Counted from the first letter of the stretch, positions 1-9,808 are shown. The stretch is DNA of 64,000 nucleotides from Clostridium weizhouense (GCF_019431045.1 NZ_JAHXPT010000003.1:329224-393223); one strand, 5' to 3'. Program-made: numbers and translations. Notes: generated by a model from the letters alone, not told the origin.

Positions 1-88
1 AATATATATTGGGGACAGTCATCTTATATTGTTTAAATAAACTTAGTATTTTTAAATATGAGGAAATTATATTTTGTTATAATCTCTT

Positions 89-916
89 TTATAATTGATC
101 TGCTAAACTTCCTAATAATATTGCTGTATTATTTAATTTATCAATCAATAGAGCCATTTCTTTTAAAGCTTCTGATTGTTTATTTGACACATCATCAACA
201 TTTATTACTTTATGGTTAATCTTTTCTATTGCTGTTGAAATATTTTTAATAACACATTCTATTTGTCCTATTGATTCATTAGATGAATTAGATAGTTTTC
301 TAATTTCTTGAGCAACAACATTAAATCCTTTGCCATGTTCTCCAGCTCTTGCTGCTTCAATAGCTGCATTTAATCCTAAAAGATTAGTTTGTGAAGATAT
401 TCCTTTTATAAAACCAACTATGTTATCTGTATCACTCGCCATTCCATTAGCTTTATTAGTTTCTTCAAGTATTTTACTATTCATATCTGTTAGATCTTGC
501 ACACCAGATGAAATTTGATTTATACTTGTCCCAATTTGTGATAATGCTGTTATTAATTCTTGTGTAATATTAGTTACAGCATTTTTCTTAGAAAGACTTT
601 TCCCAATTGCTATTGATCCTACAACATTATTTCCATCTTTTATAGGAATCATATATGACTTAAAAGCTAACCCCATAAAATCTTCTGGAATAATTTTAAC
701 CTCAATTTTCCCTCTTTCCATTGCTTCTTTCACAAATTTTCCTGCTTCTGATCCTTCTTGTATTTTACAATCTATTTCTTTACTTCCTTGATAATATAGT
801 ACCTTTTCTCTATCGGTTAACATAATTTCTATATCATTATCAAAAAAAGTATCTATATATGGAATAGAATAGTAAACACTATTCAATGCATCATTTCCAA
901 AATCATTTTTTAACAT
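89..916 (-). CDS. Soluble methyl-accepting chemotaxis protein (275 aa)
   Basis: Cytoplasmic chemoreceptor that would pass a signal to CheA/CheW. Residues 1 to about 115 form a sensory region without a membrane segment. The rest is a short MCP signalling coil whose hairpin tip is clear ([20 protein letters not shown], then [13 protein letters not shown]). There is no HAMP domain and no signal peptide, so it probably senses an internal ligand or redox state. The start is supported by AGAGGAG upstream of ATG. Its transcript runs toward the window's left edge. The ligand is unknown. Confidence 0.9.
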   Translation of the reverse strand: MLKNDFGNDALNSVYYSIPYIDTFFDNDIEIMLTDREKVLYYQGSKEIDCKIQEGSEAGKFVKEAMERGKIEVKIIPEDFMGLAFKSYMIPIKDGNNVVGSIAIGKSLSKKNAVTNITQELITALSQIGTSINQISSGVQDLTDMNSKILEETNKANGMASDTDNIVGFIKGISSQTNLLGLNAAIEAARAGEHGKGFNVVAQEIRKLSNSSNESIGQIECVIKNISTAIEKINHKVINVDDVSNKQSEALKEMALLIDKLNNTAILLGSLADQL

Positions 917-1102
917 TCCACTACTCCTCTATTTATATATTTAAATCAATTCTTATAAGATTATACTATAATACTTTAAATATATAAATATTTTTACCTC
1001 TTATTAGAGTTTTAGCTTTATTTTTATTTAAACATTAATTTTATTAAAAATAAAGTTAATTATCTTTTTATTATAAAATTACAATCTTACAAAAAAATAA
1101 AT

Positions 1103-1140
1103 AAGCTATCTAAAATTTATAAAAATGTTTTAGATAGCTT
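1103..1140 (-). terminator. Intrinsic terminator of the aldose-epimerase-like gene
   Basis: A 13-bp inverted repeat (AAGCTATCTAAAA / TTTTAGATAGCTT) is followed on the minus strand by a T-run. It lies just past the stop of the gene at 1163-2041. Confidence 0.8.
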
Positions 1141-1162
1141 GTCTTAAATTGTTTTTTATTTA

Positions 1163-2041
1163 TTATTCTCTAATAGAAATCTTATAACTACAACTAAATT
1201 CTTTATTTACACTAAGCGAAACAGTTCCTTCTCTATCTTTAAATTCCCCATTAAAATCTTTATAATCAGCATGTCCAAACCAAGGTTCTATACATAAAAA
1301 TGGTGCACCAGTTTCTGGAGCCCATATCCCCAAGTATGGAAATCCTTCAAAATTTACTGTTAAAGATTTAGTCTTATTTCTTGATTCTATAGTTATCTCA
1401 TTAGATTTTAAATCATCAAAAACTAAAACTCCCTCTTCAAACAATTTTTTTGATAAACAAATAGTATCCGAATTATTTAAATACTCTTTTCTTTCATGTA
1501 AAAAATAGCTTTCTTCTGTAACTAACATAGTTGAGCTATTTTCTATTTTATTAAATTTAAGATAGTAATCTTCTAATTTTTCATTTTTTTCAATAGGGCA
1601 CATTAATGCTGGATGACCTCCTATTGAAAAATATATTTCTTTATCATCTAAATTTGCAACTTTAAATGTTACATCCACAGTATTTTCTTCAATAGTATAA
1701 GTAACATTTAAAACAAACTTATAAGGATATATTTTAAGAGAATCCTCTGAATACTTTAGTTCAAAAGTAATAGAATTTTCTGTTTGTGATATTAAAGTAA
1801 AATCAGATATCCTAGCTAATCCATGAGCTGGTATTTCATATATTTTTCCATCAACTTTATATTTTAAATCAAGTGCTTTTCCTACTACAGGAAATAAAAT
1901 TGGTGAATGGTATTTCCAATATTCAGGATTACCATCCCAAAGATATTCAGTATTTTCTTTTTTACCTGTTAAAGAGTGTAGTTCTCCTCCATGAGTACTA
2001 GCTGTAATTTTTATTTTCGAGTTTTCTAGAGAATAAATCAT
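1163..2041 (-). CDS. Aldose 1-epimerase family protein, LacX-like (292 aa)
   Basis: Beta-sandwich mutarotase-superfamily protein, close in length to the LacX/YihR-type branch. The catalytic His is probably in SIGGHPALMCP (near residue 142) and the acidic residue in CIEPWFGHAD near the C-terminus. Enzymes of this family interconvert sugar anomers or bind sugar phosphates; the substrate here is not evident because no sugar operon is adjacent. There is no signal peptide. The start is supported by AAAGGACG upstream. It is monocistronic, with its own terminator. Confidence 0.85.
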   Translation of the reverse strand: MIYSLENSKIKITASTHGGELHSLTGKKENTEYLWDGNPEYWKYHSPILFPVVGKALDLKYKVDGKIYEIPAHGLARISDFTLISQTENSITFELKYSEDSLKIYPYKFVLNVTYTIEENTVDVTFKVANLDDKEIYFSIGGHPALMCPIEKNEKLEDYYLKFNKIENSSTMLVTEESYFLHERKEYLNNSDTICLSKKLFEEGVLVFDDLKSNEITIESRNKTKSLTVNFEGFPYLGIWAPETGAPFLCIEPWFGHADYKDFNGEFKDREGTVSLSVNKEFSCSYKISIRE

Positions 2042-2417
2042 AAATAACGTCCTTTCATTTCTATATAATATATAATCTTTTCTTATCTTTCTATATAAGT
2101 TAATATTTTATAAATTATAAAAATAATTACTTAAAAAGCTTGTCTACTTTAATTTATCTAAACTATTATAAATTTAGATACATCCTTTACATTATATATT
2201 CTTTTAATATATATTTCTATATATTTATAATATTGTATTGACAAATATCTATAATACTAAAATAAAGTTATATAATAATATTATTAAACTTTAAATAAGT
2301 TTATTTCTTAAATTTATCTAAAAAGAAAAACAGAACCCCATTGTTAATTAATATAACAAAAGAGTTCTATTTTTTGATTTTAAATCCTAACTTTAAATAA
2401 AGTTTGTAAAATTCGCT
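2042..2417. other. AT-rich intergenic region
   Basis: No coding sequence is seen. The segment holds the promoter region of the upstream epimerase-like gene and, at 2332-2369, the terminator of the following minus-strand gene. Confidence 0.5.
2332..2369 (-). terminator. Intrinsic terminator after the small secreted protein gene
   Basis: An imperfect inverted repeat (AGAACTC...GGGTTCT on the minus strand, with TTGTTA/TAACAA inside) is followed by TTTTTC. It sits about 50 bases past the stop at 2418. Confidence 0.6.
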
Positions 2418-2822
2418 CTATTTTTGATTTGTTATTTGTATTAATTTTACTCCTACTTGAGGAGGAATAGATTTAGTCATAGCTTCATTAAGTACCATAA
2501 AAACAGTATCACCTTTTTCAATTTTAAGTTCCTTAATATTAACTTTTTCATATTTATTATTCTTTTTCATATTTAAGCATTCATCTGGCATAAGCATTGT
2601 GTTTTCACCAATAATACCAATAATCTCTTCTTTATAAACCTTACACCCTTTAATATATCCTTTAACTCTCACTCTTAAAATATTATCCTTTTCAACCTTT
2701 TGTACTTCTTGAACTTCCCCCATAAAAAGAACATCTTTATCTTTTTCACCAAAAGCAAAAGCTGGCATACTGAAAAACATTAAAAATAGTACTAAAATTG
2801 CCAATACTTTATTATGTCTCAT
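2418..2822 (-). CDS. Small secreted protein of unknown function (134 aa)
   Basis: The N-terminus MRHNKVLAILVLFLMFFSM followed by PAFAFG is a typical Sec signal peptide with an AFA cleavage site and no lipobox. The mature part is about 110 residues, Lys-rich and beta-strand-like (VLFMGEVQEVQKVEKDNILRV), reminiscent of small OB-like extracellular proteins. I do not recognise a family. AGAAAGGAG precedes the ATG. It is flanked by unrelated genes and has its own terminator. Confidence 0.75.
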   Translation of the reverse strand: MRHNKVLAILVLFLMFFSMPAFAFGEKDKDVLFMGEVQEVQKVEKDNILRVRVKGYIKGCKVYKEEIIGIIGENTMLMPDECLNMKKNNKYEKVNIKELKIEKGDTVFMVLNEAMTKSIPPQVGVKLIQITNQK

Positions 2823-2920
2823 AAGTTTCTCCTTTCTTTTATATAATCAATCTTATTTAATATACAGTTATTATTTGATAATAAATTGATTATATACTAT
2901 GTAAGATTTCTAACTTTGTA

Positions 2921-3439
2921 TTACTCTAGATTATTTATTAATGTTTTTTCAAAAGCTATTCTCTCACTTTTATCTTCTAAATAAATTATTCCACAATACT
3001 TAAATCCATTTTTCTTAAGCATTTTTTGCATAGATACGTTATCTTTATGTGTATCTATTCTAATACTATGTATATTTTTATTTAAACAAATTTTTTCTAT
3101 GTTTTCTATAATTAACTTTGCTATCCCTAGACCTTTATAATTATCATCAATAGCAATTCTATGAACAACTGCATATTTATTATCACTTACCCATGCTCCC
3201 TGATAAATATATTCATAAGTCTTTTCTCCATCAAAAGAAAGCATTGCAGTTCCAATAATATTATTATCTTTTAACAAAACATAACTATTCTTATTAGAAA
3301 TGTCCTCTCTTATTGTTTCAATATTAGGATAGTTATTTTGCCACTGGTCAATTCCTTTTTTACCAAAATACTCTTGTGCCTTCTTAATAATATTAATTAT
3401 ACTGTTGATATCCGATTCTACTGATTTTCTAAATTCCAT
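2921..3439 (-). CDS. GNAT family N-acetyltransferase (172 aa)
   Basis: Gcn5-related acetyltransferase using acetyl-CoA on an unknown amine substrate. The fold is visible as the N-terminal MEFRKSVESDI strand-helix, the central VHRIAIDDNYKGLGIAKLII segment (motif A, the acetyl-CoA pyrophosphate loop, here GLGIA) and the motif B region IDTHKDNVSMQKMLKKNGF, followed by YCGIIYL. Length is typical. AAAAGGAG supports the start. There is no operon partner to suggest a substrate. Confidence 0.88.
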   Translation of the reverse strand: MEFRKSVESDINSIINIIKKAQEYFGKKGIDQWQNNYPNIETIREDISNKNSYVLLKDNNIIGTAMLSFDGEKTYEYIYQGAWVSDNKYAVVHRIAIDDNYKGLGIAKLIIENIEKICLNKNIHSIRIDTHKDNVSMQKMLKKNGFKYCGIIYLEDKSERIAFEKTLINNLE

Positions 3440-3706
3440 TTAATACTCCTTTTTAAAAATATATTTATATTATCAAAGTTATTACCTATAATTTTTTAGT
3501 TGTTTATATTTAAATAATGAAATTTACTAAATAAACTTTTCATTAAAATACTATTTCCTTTATTATAAATGTATATTAATTCATATTTTAAAGTTCCTAC
3601 TAGAATATTTTTTGTATATTAAAATAATTATTAGTAAAATATTCCCTCAGAACTTTTAAAATACAACTCTTTATTACTTAAGTCTTTATTAACTTAAGTA
3701 ATAATT

Positions 3707-4264
3707 TTAATAAAATCTATTCATCTTACTTTGTGCCAAAAGCTGTGATACTCCTGTTTTTTCCCATTCTTCAACCTGCTCAATAGCTTCTTGTGGATTT
3801 TTTCCTAGTCCCACAAGCACACCTGATAGAATAAATTCTTGGTATAGATGTTCAGGATTAATTCCTGCCTTAGCTTCTGCTAATGCACGATTAACCAGTG
3901 GTGTAATATATCTAACCCAATCATCAGGTGTAAATTTAGATTTATCTTGCATTTCACTTCTACTTATTCTATTATTTTCTTTAAGTATTCCAACTTTAGG
4001 TAAAGTACTTAAAAATTTAGGCATTCCATGACATGATTTAAATTGTTCTGTTAAATCTTTTCCTGATGTAAGACCAAAATGTTCTCCATTATCCCAAACT
4101 GATTTTCCACTCACATCATAAACTATACCTTCTATTGCAACATATGCAGGATTACCATTTTTCCCGTTGTATTGTGCTAATTCTTCTAATGTAAATTCTC
4201 TTTCTTGCCTATAACCATCTCCAATAAGCTCTCTAATGGTTCTGACGTCAAAATATATAGACAT
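3707..4264 (-). CDS. Cytochrome b5-like domain protein (185 aa)
   Basis: Residues about 20-95 match the cytochrome b5-like heme/steroid-binding fold (FTLEELAQYNGKNGNPAYVA, then GIVYDVSGKSVWDNGEHFG). In true cytochrome b5 the first heme ligand lies in HPGG; here the equivalent loop is GEHFGLTSGKDL, closer to the membrane-steroid-receptor-like subgroup common in clostridia. Heme binding is therefore possible but not assured. The C-terminal half (WVRYITPLVNRALAEAKAGI onward) is helical and unassigned. There is no signal peptide. AAGGAG precedes ATG closely. Confidence 0.8.
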   Translation of the reverse strand: MSIYFDVRTIRELIGDGYRQEREFTLEELAQYNGKNGNPAYVAIEGIVYDVSGKSVWDNGEHFGLTSGKDLTEQFKSCHGMPKFLSTLPKVGILKENNRISRSEMQDKSKFTPDDWVRYITPLVNRALAEAKAGINPEHLYQEFILSGVLVGLGKNPQEAIEQVEEWEKTGVSQLLAQSKMNRFY

Positions 4265-4381
4265 GTCTACTCCTTAAATATTTTTATCTATGATTATTAT
4301 AGTTTAAGATTATTAAATTAGGAACTATTTTAAATTTTAATTTAATAGATTATAGAAAAAGCTTACTAGATTAAAATATTT

Positions 4382-4933
4382 TTAACGATTAAATTTAACC
4401 CTTTTTAAGTATATTAATAGTAAAACTACTATAATTATTAAATTTACTCCATAAGATAAAAATTTAAGAGCACTAAAAAAGCTTGTTACTTCTGTAATTC
4501 CATTTAAAGAACTTGGAAATCTTCTTAGCATAATAAAAACTCCTATGTTTTCCAAATAATCAAATAGAGTTACAGTAAAGAAAGGCAAAATGCATAAATA
4601 TTTAAATTTTTCTCCATTAAATACTTTCTTTATTAATGACGCTATTATTATACAGAATGTAAATCCAACTAAAATAGGAAAAATAACATCTCCTAACTGC
4701 ACAATATTATAATACTTTATTCCCTTATCACCATAACTTGAAATAATCTTATAAGCTTCATCACCATTAAGACCAACATAAGTATCTAATACTTTAGCCC
4801 CTTCTGTTACTTGTCCAAACTTAGCTATTAACTTATTAAAAACAAAAATTGTATACATTGCTGTAATAATTATAGTTATTATTACAGTTTTTAGAGTTGC
4901 TATCTTTAATAAAAAATCACTAATTCTCTTCAT
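4382..4933 (-). CDS. Integral membrane protein, unknown (183 aa)
   Basis: Four hydrophobic segments are visible: near residues 12-32 (TVIITIIITAMYTIFVF), 83-103 (VIFPILVGFTFCIIIASLI), 113-133 (YLCILPFFTVTLFDYLENIG) and 158-178 (LSYGVNLIIIVVLLLIYL). The first loop is extracytoplasmic or cytoplasmic and holds about 45 residues. No transport or enzyme motif is recognised. A GAGG-type site lies upstream of the ATG. It stands alone between the cytochrome-b5-like gene and queC. Confidence 0.75.
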   Translation of the reverse strand: MKRISDFLLKIATLKTVIITIIITAMYTIFVFNKLIAKFGQVTEGAKVLDTYVGLNGDEAYKIISSYGDKGIKYYNIVQLGDVIFPILVGFTFCIIIASLIKKVFNGEKFKYLCILPFFTVTLFDYLENIGVFIMLRRFPSSLNGITEVTSFFSALKFLSYGVNLIIIVVLLLIYLKRVKFNR

Positions 4934-5123
4934 ATTAACACGCCTCTTATTTTCATTAAATTATTTTCTAGTTTAGTACTAATAGTTTTCAATAGATATT
5001 AATTTTATATTATTAAAAGTAATTACTTTGTAATATTTATCTTAACTTCTTACTTATTATAAAATACTATCTTATTAATTATATTACATTATTATCCTAT
5101 AAATAAGAAATTATTTAAAAAGA

Positions 5124-5152
5124 AAACACCTTCTATATTAAAGAAAGTGTTT
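5124..5152 (-). terminator. Terminator of the que operon
   Basis: The inverted repeat AAACAC...GTGTTT with inner CTTTC/GAAAG-like pairing lies about 30 bases past the queC stop and is followed by T-rich sequence on the minus strand. Confidence 0.65.
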
Positions 5153-5183
5153 ATACTAAAAAAAATTACTCAAAGCTTAAAGA

Positions 5184-5843
5184 TTATTTCAAATATTCTT
5201 TTTTAAATTCTAAATAACCATTTTTTCTTAAGTTACAAGCTGGACATTCTCCACAACCATTACCTATTATTCCATTATAACAAGTTAGGGTTTCTTCTTT
5301 CACTATTTTAAGTGCACCTAAATCATCTGCCATCTTCCAAGTTTCTGCCTTATTAATCCACATTAATGGAGTAAGAATTTCAAATTGATAATCCATAGCT
5401 AAATTTAATGTAACATTTAAAGATTTTATAAATACATCTCTGCAATCTGGATATCCACTAAAATCACTTTGAGATACTCCTGTTATAATAGTGTTTATTT
5501 CTCTTTGTTTTGCAAATACCGCTACAAAAGTTAAAAATAGCATATTCCTACCATCTACAAATGAATTAGGGACCCCCTCTTTAGGCGCATCTTTATCAAC
5601 ATTTATATCTTGTCTAGTTAATGAATTAGGTGCTAATTGATTTAATAAGTTTAAATCTAAAATATGATGTTCTACACCATACTTTTTACATATATCTCTT
5701 GCACATTCTAATTCTAACTTATGTTTTTGATTATAATCAAAAGAAACTGCTATAACTTCTTTAAATCTTTTTTTTGCCCAAAATAAACAAGTTGTGCTAT
5801 CTTGACCACCACTAAATACTACTATTGCTTTTTCTTTATTCAT
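5184..5843 (-). CDS. queC: 7-cyano-7-deazaguanine (preQ0) synthase QueC (219 aa)
   Basis: Converts 7-carboxy-7-deazaguanine to preQ0 with ATP and ammonia, the last preQ0 step before queuosine-specific reactions. The PP-loop ATP-binding motif is [16 protein letters not shown] at residues 8-23. The C-terminal zinc site is seen as the Cys cluster [20 protein letters not shown]. Full length for the family. It is the last gene of queD-queE-folE-queC, separated from folE by a 148-base gap that contains a short inverted-repeat element. GGACGGTG precedes the ATG. Confidence 0.97.
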   Translation of the reverse strand: MNKEKAIVVFSGGQDSTTCLFWAKKRFKEVIAVSFDYNQKHKLELECARDICKKYGVEHHILDLNLLNQLAPNSLTRQDINVDKDAPKEGVPNSFVDGRNMLFLTFVAVFAKQREINTIITGVSQSDFSGYPDCRDVFIKSLNVTLNLAMDYQFEILTPLMWINKAETWKMADDLGALKIVKEETLTCYNGIIGNGCGECPACNLRKNGYLEFKKEYLK

Positions 5844-5903
5844 TTATTATTACACCGTCCTTAATTTGTAGTTTAATCTTAACTACAGTTATTTATATTA
5901 TTA

Positions 5904-5989
5904 AACATATTCTAAAATAGTGTTGATATTTTGGTATAAAGATAATAACTTTGTTTACACTAAAATATCAACATTTGCTTAAAATACAT
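5904..5989. repeat. TIR-bounded repeat element, copy A (short form)
   Basis: This is the shortest member of the repeat family described in the findings. The left end carries GTGTTGATATTTTGGTATAAA and the right end the inverse, TTTACACTAAAATATCAACA, with only about 15 bases between. Outer flanks (AAACATATTC, TTAAAATACATT) match other copies. It lies between folE and queC, ending 2 bases from the folE stop codon. Confidence 0.7.
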
Positions 5990-5991
5990 TC

Positions 5992-6582
5992 TTATTGTCT
6001 ATAAAGCATCATTAATTTATTATTTAAAATTGGATCAGTATTAAATCTTCCTCTTAAAGTAGTTGATATTGTTTTAGCACCTGGCTTTTGTATTCCTCTA
6101 GTAGTCATACAACCATGTTCTCCTTCTATAATAACCGCTACATCCTCTGATTCAGTAACTTTTTGAAGTATTTCAGCTATATCTGTGCCTATTCTTTCTT
6201 GAAGCTGTAATCTGCGCCCTACCATATCAGCTATTCTTGCTATTTTACTTAATCCAATAACTTTTTTATTTGGTATATATGCTATTGCAACTTTCATATT
6301 ATACATAAGTGCTAAATGATGTTCACAATGACTAAATATTTCTATATCTTTCATAAAAACTATATCATTATTATTCTCTTTTATAATTAAATCATCTTCA
6401 AAAGTAGTGTTAAACATAGTTGCAATTTGATCATTGTTATAGCACATGCCTTGAAATATTTCTTCATACATTTTAGCCACACGTTTAGGAGTATCTTTTA
6501 ATCCTTCCCTATCAGGATTATCTCCTAAAGCTATTAAAATTCCTCTTATATGTTCCTCAATTGCTTTTACATCAATCTCCAT
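5992..6582 (-). CDS. folE: GTP cyclohydrolase I FolE (196 aa)
   Basis: Converts GTP to 7,8-dihydroneopterin triphosphate, the common precursor of folate and of queuosine/preQ0. Family marks are the zinc-site and catalytic segments CEHHLAL and [14 protein letters not shown]. Length is standard for the bacterial type IA enzyme. The in-frame ATG at 6582 is chosen over an upstream GTG at 6591 because AGAGGTG sits six bases before it. It starts one base after the queE stop, so translation is probably coupled. Placement with queD/E/C indicates supply of the 7-deazaguanine pathway. Confidence 0.96.
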   Translation of the reverse strand: MEIDVKAIEEHIRGILIALGDNPDREGLKDTPKRVAKMYEEIFQGMCYNNDQIATMFNTTFEDDLIIKENNNDIVFMKDIEIFSHCEHHLALMYNMKVAIAYIPNKKVIGLSKIARIADMVGRRLQLQERIGTDIAEILQKVTESEDVAVIIEGEHGCMTTRGIQKPGAKTISTTLRGRFNTDPILNNKLMMLYRQ

Positions 6583-6583
6583 T

Positions 6584-7249
6584 TTATACACCTCTCTTGC
6601 TTGGTTCCCATATAACCTTATGAAGTTGTATTTGTAAATTAACTTTGTTCATATTATTTTCTTTCATAAATTCTACTATATCATTCATATTGATTTTTCC
6701 GAACACAGGACTAATATATACACTAGTTTTATCTACAAGGTTATAAGTATCTATTATATATTTTGCTTTTTGTAAATCTTCAATACTACCTGATACAAAT
6801 TTCACTGTATCCTTGTGGGTTAAATATTTAAAATTCTCTAATTCCATTTTATCTTCCATATTACTTGAAGGAAGTTTATAATCCATAGTAAAACTTGGTG
6901 GATTTTCCATAGTTGAAAGCTTATCTATTAACACACTTCCGTTAGTTTCTATTTCAACATGAAGTTCTTTATCTTTTGATAATAGCTCTAAAAGTTCTAT
7001 TATTCCTTGTTGAAGAAGTGGTTCTCCTCCAGTTAAAGTTATATTTCTAACTTTTGTTGATTTAATATATTCATATATTTCCTCAGAAGACATTAATTCA
7101 TAAGAAACATTTTTTTCATTTGCCCATGTTGTATCACAATAGCTACAATTTAAATTACATCCTGCAAATCTTATAAATACTGCTAATTGTCCACAAAGAC
7201 GTCCTTCTCCATTAATACTCACAAATTTCTCTACCACTTTAAAATTCAC
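6584..7249 (-). CDS. queE: 7-carboxy-7-deazaguanine synthase QueE (about 221 aa)
   Basis: Radical SAM enzyme that contracts carboxytetrahydropterin to 7-carboxy-7-deazaguanine. The cluster motif is [10 protein letters not shown] (CX3CX2C), preceded by SINGEG and followed by LTGGEPLLQ. The start is uncertain: GTG at 7249 lies one base after the queD stop and gives the usual family N-terminus ([16 protein letters not shown]); an in-frame ATG at 7273 would overlap queD by about 20 bases. I favour the GTG by fit to the family. The gene is third from the operon's 3' end. Confidence 0.94.
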   Translation of the reverse strand: MNFKVVEKFVSINGEGRLCGQLAVFIRFAGCNLNCSYCDTTWANEKNVSYELMSSEEIYEYIKSTKVRNITLTGGEPLLQQGIIELLELLSKDKELHVEIETNGSVLIDKLSTMENPPSFTMDYKLPSSNMEDKMELENFKYLTHKDTVKFVSGSIEDLQKAKYIIDTYNLVDKTSVYISPVFGKINMNDIVEFMKENNMNKVNLQIQLHKVIWEPSKRGV

Positions 7250-7250
7250 T

Positions 7251-7682
7251 TTAACATCTCTCGCTTTCTTCATATACAGCACTATTAGTTGGTGTTTCAT
7301 AAACCCTAGCTCTTTTTACGTTATATCCTTTATCTTTCATTATTTTAAAGAAAAATGCTGCAAAATTTTCAGCTGTTGGTCTAAAATTTACCTCTATCAC
7401 TCTAAAACCATCTTGTTTTATACAATTTAAAGTTTCTTCTCTCATAGTATTTTCTTGTATAATAAGTGCGTGATCATAATAATCTACCATTTCTTTAACA
7501 TCTTTTTTTAAATCTCCAAAATCTATAACCATGCCATCAAGTTGGCCACCTTTTACTAAAGTTTCTCCTTGTATTTCAATTTCTACTTTCCATCTATGTC
7601 CATGAATATTTCCACATTTCCCTTCATATCCAGCAAGAAAATGTGCACTATCAAAGCTATGTTCTGCTTTTAAAATATACAT
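7251..7682 (-). CDS. queD: 6-carboxy-5,6,7,8-tetrahydropterin synthase QueD (143 aa)
   Basis: Converts dihydroneopterin triphosphate (the FolE product) to carboxytetrahydropterin, the QueE substrate. Zinc ligands and catalytic residues are visible as FDSAHFLAGYEGKCGNIHGH (His, Cys, His-x-His). A C-terminal glutamate lies in the YETPTNSAVYEES segment, as is usual. The ATG at 7682 follows GGAGG at good spacing; an in-frame TTG at 7697 overlaps that site and is rejected. First gene of the queD-queE-folE-queC operon. I see no preQ1 aptamer upstream. Confidence 0.96.
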   Translation of the reverse strand: MYILKAEHSFDSAHFLAGYEGKCGNIHGHRWKVEIEIQGETLVKGGQLDGMVIDFGDLKKDVKEMVDYYDHALIIQENTMREETLNCIKQDGFRVIEVNFRPTAENFAAFFFKIMKDKGYNVKRARVYETPTNSAVYEESERC

Positions 7683-7722
7683 AATTACTTCCTCCAATAA
7701 CTTATTTAATATTTTTTCAAAT

Positions 7723-8057
7723 CTATGTTTTAAGTTAATGTTGATATTGTAGTATAAGGGCGAAATGACATTGAAATTTGCTTTTTTAGAACTCTTAAGT
7801 GAGAGTCAAAATTTTATATTTTGATACTCGAACTTACTCAGTGAATGTACATGAGTCGAGTTTCCTTTTAGTATTACAATTAATTGCTTGTCAAAAGTGA
7901 GAATCCAAATTTTATATTTGGTTCTTCAAACTTTCACAGAGTACAATCTTTGATTGGGAGCATGCATTAATTGGACGAAGCTTTATTTTAGAGTTCTTAA
8001 AGTAAATTTCTCTGTCTATGAGCTTTATACTACAATATCAACACGTTTTTAACATAG
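7723..8057. repeat. TIR-bounded repeat element, copy B
   Basis: The left end TGTTGATATTGTAGTATAA is matched by the inverse TTATACTACAATATCAACA at the right end (about 8022-8043). The interior carries module 1 (AACTTACTCAGTGAATGTAC, GAGTCGAGTTTCCTTTTAG), module 2 (GGGAGCATGCATTAATTGGA) and the start of module 3 (TGAGCTTTAT). The right outer end reads into the stop codon of the dehydratase activator gene. It separates that operon from queD and has no plausible ORF. Confidence 0.85.
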
Positions 8058-8810
8058 TACCTTACTTCCATAATAGCAACATCCAATTGCTCCATTAAAC
8101 TGTGGTTCTTTTACTTCTATTATTTCTTCATAATCATTTTGTAGATATTTTTTTATTGAAGAGTTAGTTGCAACACCACCAGTTAAAATTAATTTTTTTC
8201 CTCTGAATTTACTTAAAAGAGGACGTAATCTTTTGTAAAGAGAATAATTAACTCCCGCACATAATCTTTCTATACTTACTCCCTCAGCTATCTTTCCTAT
8301 TAACTCTGATTCAGAAAATACTGCACAAGTTGAATTTAAATCAACAGGATCTTCTGAGTATTTACTCATTTCATCAATAGATATTTCAAGTACATTAGCC
8401 ATATTTTCTAAGTATCTTCCACAAGAAGCAGCACATTTTTCATTAAGCTCTAAATCTCCAATAATACCTTTTTCTACTTTAACTACTTTAACATCCTGCC
8501 CTCCTATATCTAAAAGAATAAAATCTTTTAATTCAGTTTGATAAACAGCGCCATAAATGTGAGCTTTTAATTCATTTATAGGAGTAAACAGTTTTAAATC
8601 CGTATTGTTTTTTCCATATCCAGTTGAAACAGCTTTATCTATTTTTCCTATATTTAATTTTTCTAAATCAACTACTACTTTTCCATCAAAACTGCAATAA
8701 TCTCTATAAAAACTCATTGTACTTATTTTTTTCTTTTTTATTATCTTGTTATCTTCCATTAGGACGATTTTAACTTCTCTACTTCCAAGATCTATTCCTA
8801 ATATTCTCAT
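8049..8810 (-). CDS. 2-hydroxyacyl-CoA dehydratase activator-like ATPase (253 aa)
   Basis: BcrA/BadF/BzdA/HgdC family ASKHA ATPase. The phosphate-binding strands are visible as ILGIDLGSREVKIVLM (residues 3-18) and ILLDIGGQDVKVVKV, and the [4Fe-4S]-bridging Cys region as NEKCAASCGRYLENMANVL with a second Cys at STCAVFSESELIG. Known members use ATP to push one electron into a partner Fe-S protein at low potential. It overlaps its partner gene by ATGA, so the two are co-translated. The last codon runs into repeat copy B. Length (253) is typical. Confidence 0.93.
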   Translation of the reverse strand: MRILGIDLGSREVKIVLMEDNKIIKKKKISTMSFYRDYCSFDGKVVVDLEKLNIGKIDKAVSTGYGKNNTDLKLFTPINELKAHIYGAVYQTELKDFILLDIGGQDVKVVKVEKGIIGDLELNEKCAASCGRYLENMANVLEISIDEMSKYSEDPVDLNSTCAVFSESELIGKIAEGVSIERLCAGVNYSLYKRLRPLLSKFRGKKLILTGGVATNSSIKKYLQNDYEEIIEVKEPQFNGAIGCCYYGSKVLC

Positions 8811-9808
8811 TTTTTAATCTCCTTTAAATCCAATAGCATATCAAGAAAAGCTTCTAATCTAAGTTTTGTCCTTGCATCTAATGTATTTAATTTATCCCCT
8901 TCAATATTTAATATTGGAATGTCTAACTCACTTTTTAATACTATATCCTCAACTGCTCTATGACAAAAAGCTTGAGTATAATGAATTATTCCATCTAATT
9001 CTCTCTCTTTAATTTGTTTCTTTAATTCTTTAACTCTAAATTCATTATCATAAGGATAAGTATAATCATAATATTGCTCAAATATATCTGATGCTTTTTC
9101 TGCTCTCGGAAAAGCAAATTCCCTTTGTACTTCATTGTATACAAAATGAGAATTTAAATTTTCAACAAACTCATATATATCACCAGTCATAGGGGGAACA
9201 CCAATATACCCAAGTCTTAGTTTTTTATTTAAAGGTTCTCTTTTCTTTATATCTTCAATAGCATTCTTTAAATCTTTCTCAAAAAGATTTATGTCTCCGT
9301 TAAAATCACTTAAACTTACTTGGTATAAATGATTTTCAAATCCACTAGCTTTATTATGTACATATGTCAATTCATCAATTTCTTTTGATAATTTTCTAGT
9401 TTCATTTAGCCTTTTTCTAACCTTTTCAACCTCTTCATAAGTTACATTAAATATAGTCATAAACTTTCTTATTTCATTTTCTATATCTTCTTTTTTATGA
9501 CTATGTGGAAATGAAAATGGATAAACCTTAATTCCTTTTAACTTAAGTACTTCAATAAGAACCTTAGTATTAGAACAATCTCCTTCCATAACTCCAACTA
9601 TCTCTTTAATGTCGTTTTCTATACATGCTCCATAAATCCCCTTTATCCAAGCACATAAACTTTTAGGAAAACCGTCTCTTTCAGCTATATCTATATATTT
9701 AGCATAATCAGTAGAAGTTATAAACAGATTATTTAAATCTACAGGTGTATATCCTGCTGCAATAAGAACCTCCACTGGAACTGTTGTTGTTAATCCTATT
9801 TTTTTCAT
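8807..9808 (-). CDS. Single-subunit 2-hydroxyacyl-CoA dehydratase/double-cubane-type protein (333 aa)
   Basis: Related to the HgdB/FldC dehydratase subunits and to YjiM. Candidate cluster cysteines lie in KSLCAWIKGIYGACIEND, VMEGDCSNT and QAFCHRAVED. Only one such subunit is present, paired with an activator, which matches the YjiM/YjiL arrangement and the double-cubane cluster proteins rather than a true two-subunit dehydratase; the substrate is therefore unknown. The ATG at 9808 is preceded by GGAGG at eight bases; an in-frame TTG at 9814 is too close to that site. The gene is preceded by a structured leader with its own promoter. Confidence 0.85.
   Translation of the reverse strand: MKKIGLTTTVPVEVLIAAGYTPVDLNNLFITSTDYAKYIDIAERDGFPKSLCAWIKGIYGACIENDIKEIVGVMEGDCSNTKVLIEVLKLKGIKVYPFSFPHSHKKEDIENEIRKFMTIFNVTYEEVEKVRKRLNETRKLSKEIDELTYVHNKASGFENHLYQVSLSDFNGDINLFEKDLKNAIEDIKKREPLNKKLRLGYIGVPPMTGDIYEFVENLNSHFVYNEVQREFAFPRAEKASDIFEQYYDYTYPYDNEFRVKELKKQIKERELDGIIHYTQAFCHRAVEDIVLKSELDIPILNIEGDKLNTLDARTKLRLEAFLDMLLDLKEIKK

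Noticed and set aside
3707..4264. True cytochrome b5 electron carrier
   Set aside because: The canonical HPGG heme-ligand loop is not present, so only a cytochrome-b5-like fold is claimed.
7683..8048. preQ1 riboswitch upstream of queD
   Set aside because: No preQ1 class I or II core is seen; the region is occupied by repeat copy B.
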